The position numbers and the translations under genes are program-made. The notes below the pieces were generated by a model. That model saw only the letters and a list, made by a program, of their open reading frames with translations. It was not told where the DNA came from and made no database searches. Below are positions 8,462 through 16,342 of a DNA stretch of 64,000 nt, one piece after another (the first letter of the stretch is position 1; the number at the start of each line of letters is the position of its first letter). Source of the DNA: Paenibacillus thalictri (GTDB taxonomy: Bacteria; Bacillota; Bacilli; Paenibacillales; NBRC-103111); the NCBI RefSeq assembly GCF_004307995.1, contig NZ_SIRE01000038.1, positions 1-64,000 on the forward strand. The letters run 5' to 3'.

Positions 8462-8644
8462 TATGTTTTTTTCATAAAAGTCCCTTGTCTATCTTGGTTT
8501 TATGCTGAATATCACGCATTATCTCGATTTTATATAAAAATTCAAAGGATTAATAAAGCGTGTATAAGTCGCGAATTTAGCTATAATACATGAAAACGTG
8601 TATAATGGACTTTTATAAATGTTCGTATGGAAAGGGAGAAGCCG

Positions 8645-10315
8645 ATGGGAGTAACAATTCGGGAAGCGATGCAAATCGGAGGACTGCTGCGGTGCAAAGT
8701 CGTTGCCGGGCAAAGCGGTCTTGACAGGCAAATCGAATATATCACCGTTATGGAAGTACCCGATGTGATTCGTTGGCTGAAAGGCAACGATCTGCTGCTG
8801 ACGAGTCTGTATCCCATTAAAGACGACAAAGAAGCGATCGGACGGCTTGTGCAGCAGCTTAACGAAGTGGGAAGCTCCGCGCTGGCGATTAAGACCCATC
8901 GGTACGTGGAGGAAATTCCCGAAGCGATCATTGAAGCCGGCAACCGGCTCGGGCTCCCGATCATTGAAATCGAAAACGAAGTTTCTTACCTGGACATCAT
9001 GACGCCGCTCATGGAGATCATGCTGAAGAAGTCCGATCCCGACAAACAGCAGATGGAGTCTTTTTTTCAATGGATTTCGGAGCTCGCCATGAGCGGCAAA
9101 GGCATTCCCGCTTTAATTGAAGCTGTACAACAGATGACGGACAATCTGGTCACCGTCGGCTCGGAAATTCCTTCTTTGGAGAGGCTGGGCAAAGGAAGAA
9201 ACATATCCCCCTTAAACAGAGCGCAAAAAAGAGAACTGAAATCGGCCAAACGTTCCATCCGGATGGAGCGTATGTTTGACGACCGGATGACGCCGTGTAT
9301 CGTAACCCCGCTGATGCTTAACGATGAGTTGTACGGGGACGTCACCTGCTGGCAGACAAAACGCGAATTCCGCGAGCTCGATTTTCAAGTGCTGAACCGG
9401 ACGGTGCTGCTGATGGCGCTGGAATTTCAGAAGGCGATTACGAAGGCCGATGTCGAACAGACGTTTAAGGACGACTTTTTGTCCGATGTGCTGCTCGGGC
9501 ATGTACAGGACAAGATGGAAGCGCTGGAGAAAGGGAAGATGTTCGGCTGGGACTTAACCAAAAACTATCAGATTCTTTCTATTGCATATACCACTCAAGG
9601 CGGAGAGACGGAAAACCGCGACCATGAAGCATTATGGGTACAGGAGCAACGGAGAAAGCTGCTGCGCAAGGTGAACGATATTTTCCGCTTCGGCGTGCAT
9701 AAGGTTATTGTGGCGATCCGCAAGGAATTGATCGTTGTGCTTTACCCGCGGGAAGATGAGGTCGACAAGCGTGAATTTCCGCTCACCAGCGATCCGCAGA
9801 AGGGGCCGGTTATGCATCTGGCGGAGTCCATCCGGCAGCAGCTGGGAAATGAGTTTGAAGAGCTGCTGTTTACCATCGGCATCGGACGGTTTTACCAGGG
9901 CTTTGACGGTATTCATAAGGGCTACATGGAATCGTCGAAAGCGATTAAGCTGGGTAGGCCGGCACTCGGTCAAAAAGGCTGCATCCATTACGAAGATTTA
10001 GGCATCTTCCGGATTTTGAGCCAATTTAACGATTGGAAGGAGCTGGAGTCCCTTTATGCGGAGACGGTCGGCAAACTTGCCGACTACGACTGGAGCAACA
10101 ATGCCAACCTGGTCGCTACGCTGGCGGAATATTTCGCCAACAACTGTGCGTTGTCGGAAACCGCGGAGAAGTTGTTTGTCCATGTGAATACGATGAAATA
10201 CCGGCTGCAAAAAATCGAGCAGTTGACCGGCTGCAGTGTTCATGACGCGGAAAAAAGGCTGCTGCTTCACGTTGGGCTCAAAATCCACCAAATATTACAG
10301 GCTGAGAACGTATAG
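8645..10315 (+). CDS. PucR-family transcriptional regulator
   Basis: The protein (556 residues from this start) has the three-part PucR layout. There is an N-terminal PucR domain (about 1-125, with VMEVPDVIRWLKGNDLLLTS), a central CdaR GGDEF-like region (about 275-430) and a C-terminal helix-turn-helix of the HTH_30 type (about 480-550, ALSETAEKLFVHVNTMKYRL). Known relatives such as B. subtilis PucR control purine and ureide catabolism and are usually activators. I chose the ATG at 8645 because GGGAG lies six bases upstream; an upstream in-frame ATG at 8627 has no RBS. It is divergent from carAB and is followed by pyrC, so it likely regulates one or both. Two TATAAT boxes (8582-8587, 8601-8606) lie upstream, but no good -35 was found. 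Confidence 0.88.
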   Translation: MGVTIREAMQIGGLLRCKVVAGQSGLDRQIEYITVMEVPDVIRWLKGNDLLLTSLYPIKDDKEAIGRLVQQLNEVGSSALAIKTHRYVEEIPEAIIEAGNRLGLPIIEIENEVSYLDIMTPLMEIMLKKSDPDKQQMESFFQWISELAMSGKGIPALIEAVQQMTDNLVTVGSEIPSLERLGKGRNISPLNRAQKRELKSAKRSIRMERMFDDRMTPCIVTPLMLNDELYGDVTCWQTKREFRELDFQVLNRTVLLMALEFQKAITKADVEQTFKDDFLSDVLLGHVQDKMEALEKGKMFGWDLTKNYQILSIAYTTQGGETENRDHEALWVQEQRRKLLRKVNDIFRFGVHKVIVAIRKELIVVLYPREDEVDKREFPLTSDPQKGPVMHLAESIRQQLGNEFEELLFTIGIGRFYQGFDGIHKGYMESSKAIKLGRPALGQKGCIHYEDLGIFRILSQFNDWKELESLYAETVGKLADYDWSNNANLVATLAEYFANNCALSETAEKLFVHVNTMKYRLQKIEQLTGCSVHDAEKRLLLHVGLKIHQILQAENV

Positions 10316-10324
10316 TTTTATCCG

Positions 10325-10351
10325 AACCGACGAATGTCGGTTTATTTTTTT
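10325..10351 (+). terminator. Terminator after the PucR-family gene
   Basis: The stem AACCGAC/GTCGGTT with a GAAT loop is followed by TATTTTTTT. It separates the regulator from pyrC, so pyrC should have its own promoter in 10352-10414, where I see no strong consensus. Confidence 0.85.
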
Positions 10352-10428
10352 GTCCTGTGAAACATATCGGCGGGATACGCGAAATTGGTACGATTTGATC
10401 AACAACTTACACCAAGGAGTGACCCCCA

Positions 10429-11706
10429 GTGAAAACGCTTATCAAAAATGGGACCGTGATGAACCCGGACACCGAGTTTAGCCGGACGGCCGATATGGTC
10501 ATAGAGGACGGCAAAATTGTGACCATCGGGGATGCATCCATGGTGGAGGCGGATCAAGTGATCGACGCTACCGGCTTGCTTGTTGTACCCGGGCTCGTAG
10601 ACATCCACGTACATTTTCGCGATCCGGGTTTTCCGCAAAAAGAAACGATACGTTCCGGATCGATGGCTGCCGCTGCGGGAGGGTTTACATCGGTAGTATG
10701 TATGCCCAACACTAAACCGGCCATCGATACGGTGGAGACGCTTGATTATGTGCTGCGGACTGCGAAGGAACAAGCGGCTGTTAAAGTGTATTCCTCGGCT
10801 GCGATGACTTATGGCATTAAAGGCGAAGAACTCACGGAGCTAAAGAAGCTTCATCAAGCCGGCGCCGTCACGTTTACGGATGACGGCAGGACGGTGATGG
10901 ACCCTCATCTCGTGTATGAAGCGTTCCGCATTGCCGCCGAGCTGGATGTGCCGATCAGCTCGCATTGCGAGGATCACCGGCTGGTGAGCGGCGGCTCCCT
11001 GAATCGGGGAGTGGTCAGCAGGCAGTTGGGGGATCCGGGCATACCGGCGCTGGGCGAAGAGCTCATCATCGCCCGGGATATTTTGTTCGCCGAGGAGACG
11101 GGCGCAAGACTGCATATCCAGCACGTTTCCACAGCCCGCGGCGTTCAACTGATCCGCGAGGCCAAAGCTCGCGGGGTTCGGGTGACCGGCGAAGGAGCGC
11201 CGCACCATTTCTCGCTGACGGACGAGCAAGCGCTTGTTAGCGGCACCTTGGCTAAAGTCAATCCGCCGCTGCGAACGGCGCAGGATGTCGAAGCCGTCAT
11301 TCGGGGATTGGCTGACGGCACGCTTGATGCGATAGCTACCGATCACGCGCCGCATACGCTGGACGAAAAGTCGCTTCCGCTGGCGCAAGCTCCATTTGGC
11401 CTTGTCGGGCTTGAAACGGCAGTCGGGTTAACGTTCACCTGTCTCGTACATCGCGGAAAGCTGTCGCTAATGGAGGCGATTGCCAAGCTGACGGTACGCC
11501 CGGCTCATATTATGGGGCTTCCAGCCGGAAAACTTCAGGTCGGGCAAGCGGCGGACATCACGGTGATTAATCCCGTTAAAGAATGGATCGTCGACCCGGA
11601 TGCGTTCCATTCGAAGTCGCAAAACACGCCTTTTAAAGGGATGAGGCTGCGAGGAAAAACGGTTCTGACCATGGTTGACGGAAATGTCGTTTACAATGAT
11701 CTGTAA
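10429..11706 (+). CDS. pyrC: Dihydroorotase, class I
   Basis: The enzyme reversibly cyclises N-carbamoyl-L-aspartate to dihydroorotate, the third step of pyrimidine synthesis. The 425-residue length and the motifs fit the Bacillus/Aquifex PyrC type: HVHFRDPG with metal ligands His60 and His62, Asp151 or Asp152 in FTDDG, His179 in SSHCED, His232 in IQHVST and Asp305 in ATDHAPH. All expected metal-site residues are present, so it should be active. The start is GTG with AAGGAGTG eight bases upstream. It lies alone between the regulator terminator and a 278-base leader before the transporter genes. A hydantoinase role cannot be excluded by sequence alone but fits less well than PyrC. Confidence 0.93.
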   Translation: MKTLIKNGTVMNPDTEFSRTADMVIEDGKIVTIGDASMVEADQVIDATGLLVVPGLVDIHVHFRDPGFPQKETIRSGSMAAAAGGFTSVVCMPNTKPAIDTVETLDYVLRTAKEQAAVKVYSSAAMTYGIKGEELTELKKLHQAGAVTFTDDGRTVMDPHLVYEAFRIAAELDVPISSHCEDHRLVSGGSLNRGVVSRQLGDPGIPALGEELIIARDILFAEETGARLHIQHVSTARGVQLIREAKARGVRVTGEGAPHHFSLTDEQALVSGTLAKVNPPLRTAQDVEAVIRGLADGTLDAIATDHAPHTLDEKSLPLAQAPFGLVGLETAVGLTFTCLVHRGKLSLMEAIAKLTVRPAHIMGLPAGKLQVGQAADITVINPVKEWIVDPDAFHSKSQNTPFKGMRLRGKTVLTMVDGNVVYNDL

Positions 11707-11838
11707 TGGGGAAAACTTTCATTATCTGACACGAATCGGCAAAACCCCCTAATCGTTCAGAGACAAGAAAGCGCATCACGTCACATTATATTACATCGAA
11801 AATAAAAATGAAAAAATTTTCAAAAAAGAACTATTGGC

Positions 11839-11870
11839 ACGGATAAAAATGATCGTTAAATTTTGTCCGT
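11839..11870 (+). promoter_or_regulatory. Inverted repeat in the transporter leader, first
   Basis: The arms ACGGATAAAAAT and ATTTTGTCCGT can pair with one G-U over an 8-to-9-base loop. It lies in the gap between pyrC and the ABC genes, upstream of the presumed promoter. It may be an operator or part of a folded leader. It has no matching T-tract for termination. Confidence 0.4.
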
Positions 11871-11872
11871 AA

Positions 11873-11918
11873 AGACATACCACCTAACATCTAAAAATAA
11901 TAGACTGTTTGTATGTCT
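11873..11918 (+). promoter_or_regulatory. Inverted repeat in the transporter leader, second
   Basis: The perfect 8-base arms AGACATAC (11873-11880) and GTATGTCT (11911-11918) are 30 bases apart. The right arm overlaps the presumed -35 element at 11909-11914. This is the geometry of a two-half-site operator, possibly for the PucR-family regulator encoded upstream. That partner is inference. Confidence 0.4.
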
Positions 11919-11936
11919 GAAAATAAGTCATATTTT
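11909..11936 (+). promoter_or_regulatory. Candidate promoter of the ABC-pyrKDF operon
   Basis: The -35 TTGTAT (11909-11914), a 16-base spacer and -10 TATTTT (11931-11936) lie about 50 bases upstream of the ATPase start. The match is moderate. Confidence 0.4.
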
Positions 11937-11984
11937 GCATGTTGAAGATAAAGAATGACGAAAACTAAAAGAGGTGCTTACCAC

Positions 11985-12728
11985 GTGTCGACAACTGCGA
12001 TTCGCATCGAAGACGTTAATAAAATATATAAATCCAGCGGCGGGCGCGAAGTACAAGCGTTAACCCACATTAATCTGGATGTTCAGAAGAGCGAGTTCAT
12101 TTCCATTATCGGACCTTCCGGCTGCGGCAAATCGACTTTGCTGCGCATCTTGGCCAATCTGGACACACCGTCGTCCGGCTCCATTCAATGGGAGACGTCG
12201 GCCGATCATATCGGTTTCGTGTTTCAGGACGCTACGCTGCTGCCTTGGAAAACGGTTTATCAAAACGTGATGTTTCCGCTGGAAGTGAAAAAAATGGCGA
12301 CCAAAGAAAACATCGCCAACCTCGACAAGCTGCTTGAGCTTGCAGGGCTCAAAGGATTTGAGAAGGCATATCCCCGTGAGTTGTCCGGCGGTATGAGACA
12401 GCGGGTATCGATTGTCCGGGCGCTTTCCTATAATCCGGACGTGCTGCTGATGGACGAGCCGTTCGGCGCGCTGGACGCGCTAACGCGCGACAAAATGGGG
12501 ATCGAGCTGCTGCGGATTTGGAATGAGACCAAAAAGACAATTTTATTCGTCACGCATAGTATTTCGGAAGCTGCTTTCTTGTCGGACCGGGTCATCGTGA
12601 TGTCTCCGCGTCCCGGTAAAATTGACGAAATCATCGATATCGACCTGCCTCGTCCGCGCGAGGTGGATGTTAAGGAAACAGCCGAGTTCGGAAGCTACGT
12701 GAAGAAGCTAAGGGAAGTGCTGGGCTGA
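11985..12728 (+). CDS. ABC transporter ATP-binding protein (SsuB/TauB/ThiZ type)
   Basis: This 247-residue ATPase powers the importer formed with the next genes. Walker A GPSGCGKS is at residues 43-50, the signature is LSGGMRQR and Walker B is VLLMDEPFGALDALTR, typical of the nitrate/sulfonate/taurine importer family. The GTG at 11985 has GAGGTG eight bases upstream and removes ten residues that belong to no ATPase domain; an upstream ATG at 11955 has no RBS. The stop codon overlaps the permease start by one base. Neighbouring pyr genes suggest a pyrimidine or ureido compound as substrate, but no residue here identifies it. Confidence 0.93.
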   Translation: MSTTAIRIEDVNKIYKSSGGREVQALTHINLDVQKSEFISIIGPSGCGKSTLLRILANLDTPSSGSIQWETSADHIGFVFQDATLLPWKTVYQNVMFPLEVKKMATKENIANLDKLLELAGLKGFEKAYPRELSGGMRQRVSIVRALSYNPDVLLMDEPFGALDALTRDKMGIELLRIWNETKKTILFVTHSISEAAFLSDRVIVMSPRPGKIDEIIDIDLPRPREVDVKETAEFGSYVKKLREVLG

Positions 12729-13498
12729 TGGCTAAGATCAGAGTCGTAGTAGAATACTTCGTTGCTATTGCTATCCTTGTGTTGGTATGGTACGCCTACG
12801 TCGTCGCTTTTGAAGTTCCCGAATTCATTCTGCCGCTTCCTGCCGAAGTCGGCAAAGCGTTTATCGAGATGTTCTCCAGTCAGAATGTGCTTCACCACTT
12901 CTCCGTCACGGCGGGCGAGGTACTGGCCGGCTTTGTGTTAGGCATTGTGCTTGGTTATGTGATCGGATATTCGATCGGCAAGGTCAAGGTGCTTGAAGAA
13001 GCGCTGATGCCCTACATTTTGCTGGCGCAAACGGCTCCGAAAATTGCGCTTGCTCCGCTGTTTGTCATCTGGTTTGGTCTCGGATTTACGTCCAAGCTGG
13101 TGCTTATCATCTCCATGGTGTTTTTCCCGGTCATGCTGGGAGCCGTCTTCGGCTTAAAAAGCATTACCTATAATATGAAATGCCTGATGCAAATAACCGG
13201 ATTAAACTGGTGGCAAAAAATCGTTCAAGTTGAGCTGCCTTATTCGCTGCCGCAAATTTTTGCCGGTCTCAAGGTAGGTATGGTTCAGGCGGTTATCGCC
13301 TCGATTGTGGCCGAATGGATTTCAGGGGAAAGCGGTCTTGGGTATTTGCTGGTGTACAACAGCACAACCTATAATACGCCGATGCTGTTTGCGAGCATCA
13401 TTTACACGATTGTTGTCGGCATTATTTTTTACGCGCTTATCGGGTTTCTGGAGGACCGCTTCTTGTTCTGGCACGAATCCAAGCAAATAGGCAAGTAA
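12728..13498 (+). CDS. ABC transporter permease (SsuC type), first
   Basis: The 256-residue membrane protein has about six hydrophobic segments and the binding-protein-dependent permease loop (GLNWWQKIVQVELPYSLPQI, around 155-175) that docks on the ATPase. It starts with the ATG inside the ATPase stop (TGATG). A second, related permease is encoded at 15374, so the importer may contain two different permease subunits. Confidence 0.92.
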   Translation: MAKIRVVVEYFVAIAILVLVWYAYVVAFEVPEFILPLPAEVGKAFIEMFSSQNVLHHFSVTAGEVLAGFVLGIVLGYVIGYSIGKVKVLEEALMPYILLAQTAPKIALAPLFVIWFGLGFTSKLVLIISMVFFPVMLGAVFGLKSITYNMKCLMQITGLNWWQKIVQVELPYSLPQIFAGLKVGMVQAVIASIVAEWISGESGLGYLLVYNSTTYNTPMLFASIIYTIVVGIIFYALIGFLEDRFLFWHESKQIGK

Positions 13499-13533
13499 GC
13501 AAAACGGCAATCTGGAGAGGAGGTGACGATACA

Positions 13534-14322
13534 TTGAGCAATAGATTCATTCAAGCGGATTTCCCTCTATACGAAGGCACCAAAGTACCTCATCTGCGGA
13601 TTGCGGAAGGCGATGTAGCTCCTTGCGTATTGCTTCCGGGCGACCCGGGGCGGGTCGATCTGATCGGCGATTTGTTCGACAGTTATCAGATCTTAAGCTC
13701 GAATCGTGAATTTAAAGTAGGTACGGGCGACTATCACGGCACTCCCGTATCCGTATGTTCGACCGGCATCGGCGGTCCTTCCACCGAAATTGCGGTGCTC
13801 GAGCTGCTGCGTCTGAAAGCCAAATGCCTGCTGCGTATCGGCGGTACTGCAGCGATTCAGGAAGGCATCGATTGCGGCGACATCATTATCAATACGGGCA
13901 GCGTGCGGCTCGGCGGTTCCACTTCCCATTACGCCCGACCGGAATACCCGGCCGTTGCGAACCATTATGTTGTGCAAGCGCTGATCGAAGCATGCGAAAG
14001 ATTGGGTCACCGTTATCATCTCGGCATTGGCGCAACAACGTCTTCGTTTTATCACGGACAGGGACGTAATGTTAGCCCCATGAATTATTCCGCCAATATT
14101 ATCGATGAAATGAAAGCACTTGGAGTCATTAATCTGGAGATGGAGTCGGAGACGATTCTGACGATCTCTTCCGTACTTGGGGCGTATGCGGGAACGCTGC
14201 TTGTCGTTCATGCCAACCGCGTCACCAATCAATGGCTGGTCGATTATGAAGAAAGCCAACTCAAGATGTGCAAAACGGCCTTGCTGGCAGTCGAAATCCT
14301 AACAAAAAAAGGGGTATTTTAA
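13534..14322 (+). CDS. Nucleoside phosphorylase, uridine phosphorylase-like
   Basis: This 262-residue protein belongs to the PNP/UDP phosphorylase family, which splits nucleosides with phosphate into base and pentose-1-phosphate. Visible motifs are the phosphate-binding GDPGRV (about 36-41), TGIGGPSTEIAVLEL (about 77-91) and NLEMESETIL near 205-215, the place of the ribose-binding Met-Glu of family members. The start is TTG with an unusually strong RBS (GGAGAGGAGGTGA, 13514-13526). It lies inside a transporter operon, one base before the binding-protein gene, so it probably acts on what is imported. Base specificity (uridine, or another nucleoside) cannot be fixed from sequence alone. Confidence 0.85.
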   Translation: MSNRFIQADFPLYEGTKVPHLRIAEGDVAPCVLLPGDPGRVDLIGDLFDSYQILSSNREFKVGTGDYHGTPVSVCSTGIGGPSTEIAVLELLRLKAKCLLRIGGTAAIQEGIDCGDIIINTGSVRLGGSTSHYARPEYPAVANHYVVQALIEACERLGHRYHLGIGATTSSFYHGQGRNVSPMNYSANIIDEMKALGVINLEMESETILTISSVLGAYAGTLLVVHANRVTNQWLVDYEESQLKMCKTALLAVEILTKKGVF

Positions 14323-14323
14323 G

Positions 14324-15358
14324 ATGAAAAAATGGGTAAGCCTTGTTCTTGCAGTCATGCTCATTACCGTGCTTGCAGCTTGCGGCTCCAAACCGGGCAA
14401 TGAAGCGGCTCCGGCACCTGCGGCCGGCGGCGAAAAGCCAAAAGAAGTTAAGAAAGTAACGATCCAAATCGACGGAGCTGCCGTTCCGTATTATGCGCCT
14501 CTGTATGTTGCGAAGGAGCAAGGATTTTTTAAAGAGCAAGGTCTTGATGTCGACTTTGTTTATGCCGATGCGGCAAGCATCGTGAAGAACGTAGCTGCGG
14601 ACAATGTGCAGTTCGGTTTCCCGAACGCGGACGCTGTCATTACGGCTAAATCGCAAGGTATTCCGATCAAAGTGGTGCATACGACGTACCAGCACGGTCT
14701 GGGCGCGACGATCTTCAAGAAAAGCAAAGGCATTAAAGGCCCTCAAGATTTGAAAGGCAAAACCGTTGCCGTAACCAGCTTCGGCAGCCCGAACTACATT
14801 CAATTGCAAGTATTGGCCGAGAAAAGCGGCTTTAACGTGAAGGACATCAATACGAAGATCGTAGGTACCGGCGCGATCGTCAACGCACTTGTCGCCGATG
14901 AAGTGGACGCGATCACCTTCTCCATGCTGAGAACCGTTGAGCTGAAAAACAGCGGCGTCGATGTGGAAGAAATTCGTTCCGACGACTTCTTGCCTTCCTT
15001 CGGTAACGTCGTTGTTGTATCCGACAAATTTTTAAGCTCCAGCAAAGATACGGTGACCGGTTTTAATAAAGCACTCAACAAATCGCTGGATTACATTATT
15101 AACGGCCACGCGAAAGAAGCGATCGACATGTCGATCAAGAAGTATGCGCAATCGTCCGAAGGCAAACAAGACATCACCGAGAAAATTTTCAACGATGTGT
15201 TTATCCCTTACTTGTGGCAAAGCGATTTGACGAAAAAAGACGGCTACGGCGCTGCCGACATGGCAAGATGGCAGGCGGCAATCGATACTCAGAAAAAATA
15301 CGATATCATTAAAACGGACGTAAAAGCTGAGGATCTGGTTGTTCCGAATTTGAAGTAA
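14324..15358 (+). CDS. ABC transporter substrate-binding lipoprotein (NMT1/THI5-like)
   Basis: This 344-residue lipoprotein has a signal peptide with lipobox LAAC and modified Cys20. The rest matches the NMT1/SsuA/ThiY fold: PYYAPLYVAKEQGFFKEQGL near residues 47-65 is the typical opening. Relatives bind sulfonates, thiamine-pyrimidine precursors or riboflavin. Clustering with pyrimidine genes suggests a pyrimidine-like ligand, but this is inference. The gene starts one base after the phosphorylase stop. Confidence 0.92.
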   Translation: MKKWVSLVLAVMLITVLAACGSKPGNEAAPAPAAGGEKPKEVKKVTIQIDGAAVPYYAPLYVAKEQGFFKEQGLDVDFVYADAASIVKNVAADNVQFGFPNADAVITAKSQGIPIKVVHTTYQHGLGATIFKKSKGIKGPQDLKGKTVAVTSFGSPNYIQLQVLAEKSGFNVKDINTKIVGTGAIVNALVADEVDAITFSMLRTVELKNSGVDVEEIRSDDFLPSFGNVVVVSDKFLSSSKDTVTGFNKALNKSLDYIINGHAKEAIDMSIKKYAQSSEGKQDITEKIFNDVFIPYLWQSDLTKKDGYGAADMARWQAAIDTQKKYDIIKTDVKAEDLVVPNLK

Positions 15359-15373
15359 TGCAGGTGATATTCC

Positions 15374-16147
15374 ATGAGTAAATACGGACGTAAAACCTCC
15401 CTCATCATCGTTACGTTTATCGTGTTCCTATTGTTGTGGCAGGCCTATGTTTCCGTCTTTCATGTGCCGGTGCAGATTTTGCCGGGTCCGTCATTGTTTT
15501 TCTCCAAATTTCTGAACATCCTGCAGATGGGCGATATGGGCACACATATCGGGATGACGTTGTATGAGATCGCTGTAGGTTTTGTCATCGGCTGTTTGCT
15601 GGGTCTTGTATTCGGTTATTTGCTGGCCAAAAGCGTGCTTCTGGAGCGGCTCTTCACTCCTTATATCGTATTGGCCCAGATCGCGCCGAAAATTTCCATA
15701 GCGCCGTTGTTTCTGCTGTGGTTTGGTCTGGGAGCGACGTCGAAGGTTGCGCTCGTCATTCTTGTTGTGTTTTTCCCGATCATGGTTAATACGATTATCG
15801 GCATTCGTTCGGTGGAGAAAAACATGCAGGATTTGCTGCACATCCTGAAAGCCAACGCCTGGCAGCGGTTTTACTCCGTGGAGATTCCATATTCGCTGCC
15901 GTCGATTTTGTCAGGGGTGAAAGTATCCACCACATATGCGATTACCGGTGCGGTCATCGGCGAAATGATCGGCGCGAAAGCGGGTCTCGGCTATCTCGTC
16001 ATATTGGGCAGCGAGACGTACGATATCAACATGATTTTGACCGCGGTTATTTTGCTCAGCGTAATGGGACTACTGCTGTATTTGCTGTCCGGTTATGCGG
16101 AGAAAAAGCTGCTGCGCTGGCATGAATCGCAGGAAGTCATCATGTAA
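15374..16147 (+). CDS. ABC transporter permease (SsuC type), second
   Basis: The 257-residue integral membrane protein is clearly related to the permease at 12728. Both have YIxLAQxAPKIxxAPLF in the middle and a WHES motif near the C-terminus. The docking loop is ANAWQRFYSVEIPYSLPSI. AGGTGA lies seven bases before ATG. Two permeases with one ATPase and one binding protein suggest a heterodimeric membrane part. Confidence 0.92.
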   Translation: MSKYGRKTSLIIVTFIVFLLLWQAYVSVFHVPVQILPGPSLFFSKFLNILQMGDMGTHIGMTLYEIAVGFVIGCLLGLVFGYLLAKSVLLERLFTPYIVLAQIAPKISIAPLFLLWFGLGATSKVALVILVVFFPIMVNTIIGIRSVEKNMQDLLHILKANAWQRFYSVEIPYSLPSILSGVKVSTTYAITGAVIGEMIGAKAGLGYLVILGSETYDINMILTAVILLSVMGLLLYLLSGYAEKKLLRWHESQEVIM

Positions 16148-16170
16148 TACCAAGCTAGTCGATTTCACCT

Positions 16171-16225
16171 ACCCCGGCGTATTTGCGTTCTGATGCAGAA
16201 CTAAAGCGTCGGGGTGTTTCTTTTC
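16171..16225 (+). terminator. Probable terminator or attenuator after the transporter genes
   Basis: The arms ACCCCGGCG and CGTCGGGGT (one G-U) enclose a small inner hairpin GTTCT/AGAAC. A T-rich stretch (GTTTCTTTTCC) follows. It would cut or reduce transcription before the carbamoylase. A TATAAT box at 16316-16321 may restart it, though no good -35 precedes that box. Confidence 0.6.
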
Positions 16226-16342
16226 CGAATACCGGGCTACCCGGTTATCCAAGCAGACAAATTAAGCGGTATTCTTTCGGCTTCAGCTACAACGACTGTC
16301 TTTTTGTTGTCATTTATAATGGGGAAAAAGTAGGTTATTGGG

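Noticed and set aside
10429..11706. Assigning the dihydroorotase gene as a hydantoinase (dihydropyrimidinase)
   Set aside because: HVHFRDPG, FTDDG and the overall size follow class I PyrC; hydantoinases carry a carboxylated-lysine site in a different context.
11707..11984. Thiamine, purine or preQ1 riboswitch before the transporter genes
   Set aside because: None of the conserved core sequences of these riboswitches was found; only simple inverted repeats are present.
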